NCBI GenBank assembly: GCA_903813345.2
Contig: CAIIXF020000009.1
Span: 34,775,759-34,839,758 of the forward strand
Length of the DNA: 64,000 nt
Source of the DNA: Owenia fusiformis
Taxonomy: Eukaryota > Annelida > Polychaeta > Sabellida > Oweniidae
Direction of reading: 5' to 3'
In this document: positions 10,561 to 22,699 of the stretch, piece after piece
Layout: each line of letters begins with the position of its first letter
Position numbering within the stretch: the stretch's first letter is position 1
The notes under the pieces: model-generated
The model's database searches: none
The model's input: the letters and a program-made list of their open reading frames with translations, nothing else
Told to the model about the DNA's origin: nothing
Made by a program: the position numbers and the translations under genes

Positions 10561-13511
10561 GAAGATTTAATAAGTATTAACATTTTGGCTATAATTTAAA
10601 AAATCATAAGTGTACGTTGTCAACTCGAATGTACGTTGTTCCATTGAACTTACTCAATTCACAGTTAACCCTAATGCAGACAACGTATTTTTCATAACAC
10701 TAACAGACAGGGGGGTCAGATGCATTTAAAATTGAAACAGAACAATTACAGAATTATTTCATTTTGATTGAACAAAACTTTCCAGATATATCATAAACGG
10801 GATTTTAAAAAGTCATATTCAATAAGCTAGTATAGGTCAGTAGATCTGTCTATCAATGTAACGCAACAAAACGTAAGGTATAGACGCCAAATAATCAAAC
10901 AGGCTGGAAGCAGACACCGTGGCAGTGCTAGCACTGTATAAAATAACGAATATTGCTTGCAAATAACGAGCAATTCTAGTGGTTATTTGCTTCAAATTGC
11001 ATGTTATAACCAGTAATCATCACTGACAGAACGCAGACAATAACTGCATATATGGAACACACATATATGCAGCTGCATATAACAAACATCCACGGAGAAT
11101 ACTGACTGCATATACGGGTACTGTCACTGAGTATATTTGCTTATATTCAGACATACTTTGCATATTTGCTGTTTACTTGTGATTATATGCAGCGCTGAAA
11201 CTGCATATACCTTCTTATTTGGGATAGACAAATATAAGCAGCTGAGTATACTAGATATATATAAAAATTAAAACTGATTATATTTGCATATGATCTGCAT
11301 ATATGCCACTTTTCATGAGTATTTCTGCATATTTTGAGATAAGTAATATGCAGCATGTGAGTATATTGAGACATGCACAAGAATATAAACTAACTACATT
11401 CAGCATATATGGAGTCAAGATCCGTATATTTGACATATTCTTGATTATTTGGGAGGACTGGTAGACGCTGTTTTGTGAATTGGGCATAAACATCTGTTAA
11501 TGTAAATTCCTATTCATGAGCATTTGAGTGTTGTAGCTATAGGTTTGGTTTACTGTACTTGTTTTTTAAGGTAAGAGATTTGAAAAAATTGCACATAAAC
11601 AGCTTTTACGTTTTTTATAATTTATTTTAAATTTCTTTAGATTTCTATGTAAAGAGTAGGCCAATGAGACGACCTCTATAAGTAATAACTTCAAATAGAT
11701 AACTAAAATGTATATACATCGGGAAACGAAAATCATTTTCAAAAACAATGATATGATGATCAATACTAAAAAATATACATGTCATGATATAGGGAGAAAA
11801 TCATTGTTACAACTTATTAGCCCCGTGAAATAATATCGCTTTAAGATGGGAATGTTTTGATCCACCTTTCATATCGCTTGATACATATATAGACATATTT
11901 ACATTGCACTGTAATTATATTTCTTCCTTAAATGATACATAATTATTGTAGGCAGAAATATGAATGCCTATTTCAAATCATTGAAAATTATATTCTCTCT
12001 CGAATGATAAGCCTAATAATGATTTTACTTTTAAATGGATTTACTCATTATGTTTTGGCCAAACCTGTATACTGCTAAATGAATATATTTACATTGCATT
12101 GTACATGATGTAACATTATATTTCTATCTTTAAAATGGTGCGAACTAATGCTCCAAATCAATGTACGCATATTGCTCAATCTTGAAACCTGTGTTTTTTG
12201 TCGCAAGATATGGCCTGTCTTCCGGTAGCAAATTCTCGTACGATATTGAATTCTGCTTTCTCCATTCAAATTCCTTTCTTCTTCATCCTAGTGTCTTCTA
12301 CAAGTTTCTCAATATCTATGTAAATTCAGCTATCACATGAATTCTATTCTGCGGGAAATTTGACACTGCACACAAAGACACTGCTCTGAAGACACTCCTC
12401 TGAAGATACAAAGGCACTGTGCTGTGTATTTTAATCAATGATACAAAGACATTAGTTTATAGCATACTGTTCAGCCATACAGTATCATGGACCTTCCAAA
12501 TCAAGCGATAATTATTAAATTATCAAGATCAATGCCAAATCTTATATTAACAACAATTTTCCAGGTGTCTTTATTGTGTTTTTTTCATTGTAACCTACTT
12601 TTATCAAAACTCAATCATCTATCCATTAAGGGAAATAAAAAGCAAGCTAAAGTTTCACTTACGGGAGGCTTCGTCGTGTTCCTGGGTCTGGCGTGGAGCA
12701 AATGGCTGACTGGCTAAATTGCGCAACGGGCTTCTAATCAAAAGCCCATGATTGCGCCAATGTGTAGACATTCTCACAGTGTGGCTTTATGATTATTTAC
12801 TACTCAACAGACATTGGTCATTTGGCAAGCTTAATGTTTTCCTGTCAACCACCTGTGTGCGTGTCACGTACGATTATTACTTGCGCATCATAGCTCGGAG
12901 ACATGCAGCTTGCTCAATATCCACCCCCTCATCTTTAGTTATTCAATAACAAAAGATATTGTTAAAACATAAAAGACTGAATTCTGCAACATTTTGCTGC
13001 TATTGAACAGTCATAATGCTGTTTTGATGAACCCATGATTTGACATCTCTAATAAGTTATCTAAACATAAACAATTACTAATTACCTGACACAATTGCAC
13101 ATAGGGGCCGGATGTTTGGAGAAGCACCTTGATAGTTGAAACCAGGAGTTGTTTTGAATGGCATTTGTGATTTGTATAAAATTACCTTTTCATTCTTAGC
13201 ATTCAAAATACAAACTAATAATTCGCTTTTTGATGTATTCAGTTTTAATTTCAAATAATAAGCTTATTCATAGGATTAAATCTGAATGACATTCTGATGA
13301 TTTAAGAATTGTATTAATCTTGCGTCAAGATCCTTGACCCCCTCCCGACATAATACATGTATCTCTTTAATAATCTGCAATCGAGAGATTGATAGACATA
13401 ATTTAATCAGATAAATGGCTTATCTAGTTGTAAAATATTTTTTCGAACTCTTATTTTATATTTGTGAAGGCCTTGGTGTATATTATCTTTATGGTTTTAA
13501 TTTCCTCGCTA

Positions 13512-13562
13512 ATGCCTGGGTCACATTTTCCGCGATTCATCGGCCGCCGATTGAGTATTTTG
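13512..13562 (+). repeat. Half copy of the 296-437 MITE
   Basis: ATGCCTGGGTCACATTTTCC, then CGGCCGCCGATTGAGTATTTTG, matches the left arm of the element at 296-437. The second arm is absent. Confidence 0.7.
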
Positions 13563-14887
13563 AAATAACTGAAACTGAAATATGTGTTGCAATCAAATGT
13601 TTCGAAAGCCATTCACCATGATTAAAGCAAAACATTATTAAAGCTCTTTTTCAGACATTCAATCAATTTAAATCAATCAAGTTTGAATGCGATTGCATAC
13701 ATGTATTTGCAGATGTACGTAGTGTATCTTACTAACATTTTCACATAATAAGAGCTGTCATTTGACATGTAATACTGAGTTTTTCAATATTTTGATCCAT
13801 TTGTTTATTATTTTGCGATAATTAAAGCTTTAATCGGGGATAGAGATTTCGACAAAGTACTGAAGTACACGTACATTTAGTATTACAAGTCAAAAACCTT
13901 TTTACTTTACATCATAATCCCGGGATCATAATTTACTAGGAACCCAGATGCTAGAGGAAGCAGTAGATAAACTCACATCAAATACGCTAAATGAAATTAT
14001 TGAAAATGTAATTGGTATTAAAATTCTCAATATTTTATTTCAACAAATGCCTTGATCTCAGATAATACTTTCCCATGGATTTAAAAATCATCCCAGAACT
14101 AATTATAGGTAACACCATTGTGCACAAGCCGTCTGATTGCATTACTCGCTAAAATAACATCCTTAGAAGTGAACAATCCAAACATCTGAAAATAATGTAG
14201 CTTAAGTCTCCCCTCCCGGTATCCATGCCCCGGATCCATGCCCACCTTGTTCAGTTGTATCCTTAAATGTTGAACTACCTTTTGCATTCCTTCAGAGAAA
14301 ATCGGTTAATTTCTGAATTTAACAGAAATTTAATTATACAATGTAGCACGGGGACTTACAATCATTACATACATGTAAACTTTCCTTGTAAAATAATTTT
14401 ATGCGGAAATTTAGAACAACTGGCTATAGAAATTAATCCATTTAACTATAACAAACGGATTAATATCAGTGAGAACTTAACTCATTTGCTAGAATTGAAT
14501 AATTAGGGATTAAAGTTTGGTATATTTCTCTGACATGTCAAAAGGTATTTTTGTAAGTTTGCTCTACGGCTACCATGCACAAAACTTATTAATTGATCTG
14601 TCAAATGAAACAGTTGCAATAAATGTGCCCGTTTCTTTATCGTTATTATCAAATTATCAATTGTGCGTACCAAATCTTTCAAATTTTGTGAATGTATTTG
14701 GGAATTGAAAACAAAGCAAGGTCCAATTCAAAATAGAAACAAGGGTATCTCTGATAAAATGCATAACAGAAAAACATGTATTGTGGAATATATTGTTTGC
14801 AAGTTTAACTCAGTAAAGTTACCTGAATATTTTATGTCCCCCAATTTCTTATAACACGATTGAGAAGAGACCGGGGCAATTCATCAT

Positions 14888-14950
14888 ATTACAGGCTCGT
14901 AGCCAGCTTTTGACTGGGGGAAGGGGGCTTTCAAAAAAAGATTCCCGGGT
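14888..14950 (+). repeat. Fragment of the GTAGCC dispersed repeat family
   Basis: CAGGCTCGTAGCCAGC followed by a G-rich stretch is the start of the repeat family also seen at 15628, 19452, 46910-47200, 51570-51900 and 61819. Confidence 0.5.
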
Positions 14951-15627
14951 TTAGTCTCGTCATTCTCATATTATCAAGTTATCAAAGAATGATATTTTGA
15001 TTCACAAAACTGCACCGAAACATTGAAAAGTACACGAAGGCAACCACATTTGCAATCTATAGTTCTCAAAAAGCAGGGTTATTAAAAGCCAGTTTCAAAC
15101 TGATGTTAAAAAGCAGGTTTTTGAAACCCAGTTCCTAAAATTCAAATTAGAATACTATCTTTCTTTTCTATTTAAACTTAAATCAATTTATCATAAACAA
15201 ACTATCCCGGGCAAACTATGACCAAGTGCATCGGGAATACAAAACTCCTGTAAATGAGTTATATAAATGAAATCAACACTGATTGATTTTCCATTAGCTG
15301 TCATATTTTTTTCTAAATACCGGCGTTACCGGGAGGAATTTAACATGGCCGGGCTTTAATTCAAGGCAAGAATCACTTATTAAGCGGATTAAAAGATGTG
15401 CAGATTTTAAATGCAATCCAAAACATGACCAAAAGAGTCTAGACTTCCATTTGCTTTGATCATGGGAAATGGAAAACAAAGCGGCGATTTGAAAAAGTAG
15501 ACAATTGAATTCCTATGTACAATCCATGATTTAATACGAACGGTGATAACAGGTTGTTAAATTATAATACTTTCTCAGGAAGAATTAGGTTGCATTGACT
15601 CTAAAAGTAGAGATAACAAGTTCAGCG

Positions 15628-15670
15628 GTGTAGCCAGCTTTCCGTCGGGGGGGGGGGCGATCTCCATTAA
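15628..15670 (+). repeat. Fragment of the GTAGCC family with poly-G
   Basis: GCGGTGTAGCCAGC followed by a run of ten G. Probable terminus of the same dispersed family, located inside the CACTA-like element. Confidence 0.45.
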
Positions 15671-16278
15671 AAACATGGGTTTGCACAAGTATTCTTTATT
15701 AGCAACTTATTTATTACTACAAGGAAGATCTCTCTTTTCCGGTGTGACTTAATAGGTGTCGAAAAATCACAATTATAGTAAAAATAGATTCTTTCGAAAT
15801 CCATCCTGTAGTCGCTTATTATACACAGGTAAAGTCATGTTCATAAAGAACTACGGTACTTACATTCTTTAGTTGTATTGTTTTATCATGCTTAATAGAA
15901 AAATTCGCACAAATAGTCCGTTATTTATTTGTATGCTCAGTTATAAAATGAGCAGAGCAACTTAGAAATAGCTTAATATAGTCAGAAAGAGGCAATTATA
16001 ATGTGTGACTATATTGCACACTTACAGAGTATTGCGTTTGCATATATTTGAGTATTCTTAACTCCACGTATAATCAGTGCTTATTTGTGCTGTTTTACAA
16101 ATAAAGAGGAGCAATACTTGAATATACAGAGTGTTCCATATATGCAGCGAGTATTGTCTCTGTACTGTCTCTGTTTATATGTGCTGAGTATTTTTGCTGA
16201 TTACTGCACATAACAAGAGATTCTTACAAATAGACACTGCTTATAACAAAGCAATATTCTCTATTTCATATAGTGTAG

Positions 16279-17349
16279 TCTTCAACATATTTTACATTCT
16301 CAAAATTCATTTCGTTCGTTGCGTGCCTTCACTACCTCTCTGACGTTGTTAAAATAGTTCTAAAATTCCCGGGGCACGATCTTAGAAAGCTTCAGAAATT
16401 AGTACGATTTGTAATACTTTATCAACAACGCCGAAACTTTGATATAACATTAATTAGAACGTTTACAAATGATTTTATCATCGAAATTGGTAATCTACAT
16501 TGTACTTGATAAAAATCTCCGCGGAGCAACAACTTGTAAAATGTCAAGATCGATAATTACTGGGATCAACATTACTAGACGTATTCAAGATGGCGGTGTC
16601 AACATTTTCTAAAAACGCTTCAAATAATATTAAGTTAATTTCTTGCGAGTTCACCAATATCATAACTTGTTATCTAGTAACAAGATAGAGAAATATGTAA
16701 GAAATTAAATTTTATCGATTAAAACATAACATCGACATGTGGTATTCGTTTATTAGACGATTAAAATTACGAATATGGGGATGACGTCACTTCAAAACGA
16801 ACTGCATAGCAACGGTGTTAATAAACAATTTCTGACCTTGCAAATTCCTAAGTATTCATTTTTAACAGTTTCTTACGAATTACTTTTTTTACTATTTCTT
16901 TCTTATGAATGAATTCTTACTACATTAGAAATAAACATTTTATAAAATATAACGAATAAAATCAGTAGCAAACGCAAAGAAATATATTTTTTGAAGCAGG
17001 TCAAAATATTTAGAAGGGTGCGGGAATTTAAAGAACTGCATGAGGTAAGGCACAGGAAGTACGGATTGCACTGGACGAAAAGCTCGTAGATTGCATATTT
17101 TATTCCGAGACACTGGATGGGAGTTTGGGCTGGAAGCTAACACCAAATGGGCACAAATTAACCACCAACACAACAATAATTTCATAAAATGAAAAAGCAA
17201 AAAGGATACTTGAACATGTTTGTTAAAGATCACATGTTACTTATAAAAACCTTAATGAATTTTGAAAGGAAATCATTACATTGTTTAATAATACGTATAT
17301 CTCATGAATTTCAATCACAGGGAAAACGTACATTTCTGATTTTTTATAC
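16279..17349. other. Interior of the outer inverted-repeat element, no gene seen
   Basis: A 97-codon frame at 16940-17233 (minus) has a hydrophobic start but no recognisable family. TGACGTCA occurs near 16783. Nothing else is supported. Confidence 0.4.
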
Positions 17350-17745
17350 TTGAATATTTATTAATCTCCATCCGTCCTAAATTGTGTAGTATAGAGAAAC
17401 ATATTCTCATAAAAAATGATCAAAGGAAATGTAAAAAACCCAACATTTTCCAACCGATCAATTTTCGTGGGTACATTGACTACGAAAAAAATCGAGCACT
17501 GTTCGAAAATCTGTTAACGTTATTAGAAAGTTAAATGTCTTCCTAAACGAATACACAGACACGAAATTAAACATGAAATCTTTCAAGTATTCCCAAGATT
17601 ATTTTTAAAACCTGTACACCACACCTGCATCATTGTCTTTGCTTTAAATCGGTTAAATAGTGACATCGTACATCTAAAGTGTACTGCGGTATATTTTGTC
17701 ACTGTACCTTGTCGATGGTTAGGTGTGTGAGATAGACCATTAAAG
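17350..17745 (-). repeat. Right arm of the long inverted repeat (partner 10150-10560)
   Basis: Inverse complement of the left arm, at roughly 80 percent identity by eye, with a gap where the left arm carries an additional 25-30 bp near 10485-10512. Confidence 0.75.
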
Positions 17746-19451
17746 GTAACGAGCGTCGTCGAGTCAATATTCTAGAGACCTAAGATAGCATCAAGTAGTA
17801 AAACCTATACGCAAAACGTGATGTGCGCCCAACAAAAATGTAATTCCATTTGTAACGTTTGGTTTGTTAAATATGTTGTCGTGGATGTGTCCATAGAGAT
17901 TTGTAATTTTTCGCCGTCCTTTGAACCTGAACGCCAGAGATTGCGGACTTGTGCGATAAGATACGGTTTTATTCACTCGGTCTTAAAATCATTGCTTTTT
18001 TGATCCATAGATAAATGACTATAAAAGCAACATCCCTTTTATTTATATGTTTCTAATTTAAAAGTAGAATGGCCATTGGATAGCCGTATATGTTATAGTC
18101 ATCATGAAATTAATCCCAGATGGTAAAAATTACATTGTTAAAATGTGTCTTCATTGGATATTTCCTTGTTTGTATGCTCTACTGTTAACCTGGACTGTTT
18201 TTGCTGTTTTCTTTTCTTTTTTATATCATTCTTTTTTACCAAATGTATCATTATATATAATTACCATGTAATTGTCTAAATGAATAGATGTAAATAAAGA
18301 ATACATTCATACATAATGCAACAGGGAATAAAGTGGTCATGTATTTAAAAAACAACTTTAAGATGATACGTAACTTATGATGGATGTTATCGTATATTAT
18401 TGATTACATTTTGGAAGTGGTTGATCAGTCCAAAGTGGGTTGGGTTTGACACAAAACTTTATTTTGTATGATTATATGTATAACTTACTACTAGGAATAA
18501 CAAATCAAAAGCAAACATAATCAAAATTAAGGATACTTTCATGTGTCACCCTAAAAACACGCACCGGTGACCTAAAAGAAATTCTTTGACATAATTCTCC
18601 AGAAAGGAAGTCGATATCTGATTCATGAGCTGTCTCAAATGTTGTTCAACTGATCGAATTGTCGGATAATTAGCAATTTTACGGAAATGGATTTACCCTA
18701 CCTGAATTGCGTCTCTGACTTTAGTTGCTACTGCTAAGTAGTATTGCATCGAACATATTCTGGTGGTGACACTTGTGATTTAACCATTATGTTTACGCGC
18801 TATATAATAACGTAATCTGCACATCGCCGTATTAGTCTCAATTGTGTGTTCTTACAATTATCAGTAAGGTTCTAATATTTTATTTTGTAAAAACGTGCTG
18901 AGTTTCAAAATGATTGAATGCCTTCTTCCGTTCGAAGATTCGTTAAGGAAGCCTTAACTAATGACGGCCTTAATTATTATTTATTACTGATGTCAAGTGT
19001 ATGCTTAAATTTGTCTAACCTTAAATCATTGCTTATATAAGCATACATGTAATATCCTAACTATTGGTTCAATACTTTGCAAGGCCTCGCTCTATACCTG
19101 GTTATAACACTTCCCCCATCTTGATTAAACATCCGTCCTCGGCATTCGTGCTCGTTGGATCGTATCTTATGTGTAGCTTGCCAATTGACTGAAAACATCT
19201 GTGAGGAGTTTTAGCTTTTATAGCGACACTTTAACGGAATCCAATATCCTGGATTGTAGAATATAGTCACGGGATGTATATTTAGCCAATCATAATAAGT
19301 AACGAGTGAAACTATTGCTGTGTAGAGGCATGTATTCGGCCTCTTCAAGGAAGGGATGTTTTTATTGTTTTTCAGGTATCGGGCAGCAATGTCAACTCCT
19401 GACAATCCATAACCCTCTTAATTCAAATCATTTTGATATATTTGTAAGTTT
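17746..19451. other. Intergenic, no gene seen
   Basis: Only short chance frames. An AATAAAGAATACATTCATACA-like end near 18295-18315 resembles a LINE 3' tail, but no coding remnant precedes it. Confidence 0.4.
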
Positions 19452-19500
19452 TACAGGCCCGTAGCCGGGCGGGGGGGGGGGCTGGTGGCAAGATGTCTCC
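19452..19500 (+). repeat. GTAGCC-family repeat terminus with poly-G
   Basis: CAGGCCCGTAGCCGGGCG followed by a G run is the same terminus as that of the intact 133-bp copy at 61819-61951. Confidence 0.55.
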
Positions 19501-19904
19501 TAAAAAATGTCCGACCTACCTTTTTTTTTGCTTTCTAGAAGTATTTGCTTTCATTTCGAGGTAGAAAGTAACATTTGGTGTACGTTTTTTGTTCGGATAT
19601 TGCCAATTTCTTTTTATAAACATTCCAAATTGACTAGACTAGTTTATATTAACAGGCAACTAAATGATTCGTTTGTCTATTAAATTGAAGAGTTCATTTT
19701 TATGGATGGTGTGTGTTTAAAGTGCAAATTCTTACACTGTCTCACTGGCGGAAATGAGGGGGATAAGCCCCCACCCCCTAAGTTTGGCCCTAAAAATTGG
19801 GGCCTACAAACACAGAATGAGTAGGTCAAACTACAAAATTGGCGTATATAACTAAATAAACTTTTCAGGAGAGCATGCCCCTTGATTTTTTTAAACAAAT
19901 CATA

Positions 19905-20293
19905 TATTTTGATCCTAGAATCGCTTGAACGTGTCAAATAAGCCTAAGAATTCGACTTTTTAAAAATACGTAGATCATGTTTTTTTTATCCCAGAATCAA
20001 TCAGACACACCAGAATTGCTCAGAACGCACCAAAAAGCCCAAAAAACTTACATTTATCGGGGGAGCATACTCCCTGATTTTTTTTAATAAAACATATATT
20101 ATGATCCTTGTATCACTCAGAACTTGCCAAATAAGTCTAAAAATTTTTTTTCAAAATACGTAAATCAAATAGTTTGATCCCAGAATCGGTCAGAACGCAC
20201 CAGAATCGCCCAGAACGCGCCAAATAAGCTTAAAAATTCAATTTTTGAAATACGTAAATCTTATATTTTGATCCTGGAATCGCTCAGAACGCA
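19905..20293. repeat. Degenerate tandem repeat, about 90-110 bp unit
   Basis: Four decayed units share TTTGATCC(C/T)AGAATCG, CAGAACGCACCA, AAATAAGCCTAAAAATTC and AAATACGTAAATC. Unit length varies because parts are repeated inside units. Confidence 0.7.
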
Positions 20294-20538
20294 CTTATCA
20301 TCGACGATGACAATTATCTCTAGAGTGTAATCTGTGGCTTGTTATAACACGTACGGTGACAGGTCTCACGTAATAAATATGTGCGAACCGTCGGGGTTTT
20401 GAGCTTAGCTCATCGATTTATTAATGAAAGGTCAACGGAAGGAAAATAGTCAGAAAAGTAGATAAACACGTAAAGTATAAGATTTATTGTTGTACAGACT
20501 AATATGCCATGCAATAACTATAACACCTATTACATCGC

Positions 20539-20599
20539 CGTGGCTGGTCGAAATATGTGGATGCAGTCATATACATGTAATGTATCGTAAGTACCCGCC
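20539..20599 (+). repeat. Inverted repeat arm (partner 23023-23081)
   Basis: About 60 bp including GTCGAAATATGTGGATGCAG and ACATGTAATGTATCGTA, repeated in inverse orientation 2.4 kb away. The two arms bracket the candidate exon at 22275-22696. Confidence 0.75.
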
Positions 20600-21439
20600 T
20601 CTGTACTTTTCAATGGAAGAAATTTGCACTTTTGTTTAAATGATCTATATTTACTCATCCGTGGATATCACACTTCATTGATTTACCAAACCAGAGCTAG
20701 CCTATGAACACACACACACATTCGGTGATTTTTTACGGCGAATAGATAACTCAAACGAGTTCACTTGACCCGTTTTATCATCTCGCTCACAGCTGTGAGA
20801 AGGTATGTATAATTTGCCATAGGTTTACTTTATAACGGAGAATAAAAAATTCAAGTAATATAATTATTTCACATATCCAAATATGTCTGTGTGAAGTAAA
20901 ATACATATCCAACACGTTTTATAATATTTTGGGGGTTATGGTATGAAATATCCGTTAAGCAATTTAATTTAATTATGATATCACTTCATAAAACCCTAAT
21001 GATAGTGATTTCGCAATAAAACATCGTGATTTTACAAAGTCAAACGTTCAGAAAATGACAAATCCACTAGGTGAAATAATCCACAGTGTCCAAAAACAAT
21101 AACAATGCTATATTGGTAATAACGCAAATGCGAGCAGCTAGTTACCAGTTTCACCACCAGGTGGCTCGCTCGGGTCAGATAGCATGGCGGGTATAGTAGA
21201 AAGTTCCCTTTAACTTTAATTTCATCGGTTTTAGTGGTTCAATTTTCAGATAGCCCTTATGTATCGAATAGTTATGCAAATTAAAGTATGTCCAGTAAAA
21301 GAAAATGTTATATGTCCAATACAAGAAAAGATATTTCACTTTTTGTGATTTTGTAATATGGGGTCTATGGGGAATCAACCCGAACTAGAAGTCACATTTT
21401 CAAAAAATATTAAATTTTCAAAGTTGATAAACAATTTTC

Positions 21440-21560
21440 GAAACCGTATTTTTAGATGCATTTTTACATGTAGATTTCAAATATGACATCACTTTGACTG
21501 AATTTTGAATATTTAATGACGTAAATTAGGATCATTTCTACTCGCATCTAGTCTATTGGA
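21440..21560 (+). repeat. Dispersed repeat, copy 1 (copy 2 at 31853-31960)
   Basis: Shared blocks are TTTTTAGATG, TTTTACATGTAGATTTCAAA, TGACATCACTTT, TGAATATT and AGGATCATTTCTAC, in the same order and orientation in both copies. Confidence 0.7.
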
Positions 21561-22274
21561 AAGATTCCACTTACCACTATTTCCCAAAAACTGTAAATCG
21601 ATATTAGTATTCTTGAACTTGAATCATTTGTTTAAAGCGGCTCTAAGGTCTGTGGAGAGAAAAATGGAGAAATTTTACCTTTTCTGAGCTATCGGGGTGA
21701 AGTTTGGTCCAACATCTTCTTCCTTATTCCTATTTTATAAAAATGTATGCATATGGCAATATTCATCAACCAGTAGAACTGGCAAATCGTTTAGAATCTA
21801 CAATTCCATACAAGGAGTCCCACTCATAGATTTTTCAAATTCTTTCCAAGTCGACGTCGAAACACCTAGCGGGTGAAATTGAAACTAATTTTTCTGGCTG
21901 CTCGAATCGATAAAATCTCTGATAGTGTGAGTCTTTTTATGAAATCTTTCTGATAGAAAACACTTAATTAATATTAGAAAGCATTAAATGTTAAATCCGG
22001 AGCGTAATCTAAAATAAAAGTGAAAAAACATTGCGCGGACGTTAGAGAACAAACTTCCGGTTTAATAAAAAATGGCGGACGTCGAAGGAGAAATTATGAC
22101 GAAGAATTAGAGGATTTTCCTTTGCCATTATCGATCGTTATAAGGTATGTGCACAAATTCTAGTTGCATACATGGAAAATAGATACATTTTTAAAGGCAA
22201 CAACATATTCAAAGCTTTCATTTTACGATAGGCCCAGGATCATTGGATACGACTCGGCAATCGATATTCCCACT

Positions 22275-22696
22275 TTAAAGGAATCTGTAGGCTCGTTCAG
22301 CTGAGCTTATAAAATTATCGAGATTTACGGATGGTCCACCTGTTGATTGCTCATCGTCACTGTCAAGGGATGTTAAGGGCTCTGGAACTTGATCTTTGGG
22401 TAAAACAGTGGGTTGAAGAGTCTTTGGCTCTGAATTCACTTGATTGTTGTACCTGATTCCAATATTTTTATCGTCATCTTTACATGATATGGACCTATTT
22501 TTCAAGTTCGTAGTATGAGGGATGCGATCATTTTTTTCTTCTGGAATAGCATTTTCCTTTGATGGATTTATATCTAGTCTATCAATTCTCAATTCTTCAT
22601 AAGAGTGTCTTGAAATGGTTTGGTCAATTGCTTCACTGAATGAGGAATGTTTATCCAAGCAATGGATACACAAGAAATCTGGCCAGTTGTTCTTCT
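22275..22696 (-). CDS. Candidate terminal exon of an unrecognised protein
   Basis: The frame is open from a splice-acceptor-like TTAACAG (just above 22696) down to a TAA at 22275, and the next upstream codon inside the presumed intron is a stop. It encodes about 140 residues. A short Cys/His/Trp-containing start (WPDFLCIHCLDKH) is followed by a long polar, acidic, probably disordered tail ending in SSAERAYRFL. There is no methionine in the frame, so if real it must be an internal or last exon spliced from higher coordinates. Residue use looks protein-like rather than random for such AT-rich DNA. The polypyrimidine tract before the AG is weak. I do not recognise the family. It could also be a chance frame or a decayed element, since inverted-repeat arms lie on both sides. 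Confidence 0.35.
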
Positions 22697-22699
22697 GTT

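Larger units (their letters stand above)
10932..16275. mobile_element. CACTA (EnSpm)-like DNA transposon, non-autonomous, 5.3 kb
   Basis: The left end reads CACTGTATAAAATAACGAAT and the right end, inverted, CACTATATGAAATAGAGAAT; both then continue ATTGCTT, so the TIR is about 27 bp. A 3-bp target duplication TAG lies at 10929-10931 and 16276-16278, as expected for this superfamily. Subterminal zones hold many short repeats of the ATATGCAG/TGCATATA type: left about 10980-11470, at least ten copies; right about 16035-16160, fewer, mixed with GAGTATT. The interior has only frames of 60-80 codons and no recognisable transposase, so it is defective or non-autonomous. A half MITE sits inside at 13512. 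Confidence 0.75.
20294..22274. other. Non-coding; inverted-repeat arm and a dispersed repeat
   Basis: Contains the inverted-repeat arm at 20539-20599 and a dispersed repeat at 21440-21560. Near 22073 a Kozak-like ATGGCGG precedes an early in-frame stop and a strong donor (AAG/GTATGT at 22144), which suggests a possible non-coding first exon. No complete gene could be assembled. Confidence 0.35.

Noticed and set aside
14267-14854. Run of three plus-strand frames inside the CACTA-like element as a possible decayed transposase.
   Set aside because: No DDE or TPase motifs could be recognised; frames are short and AT-rich.
18240-18315. AATAAA-containing segment ending in CATACA as a LINE 3' end.
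   Set aside because: No upstream coding remnant or target duplication was found; too little to call.
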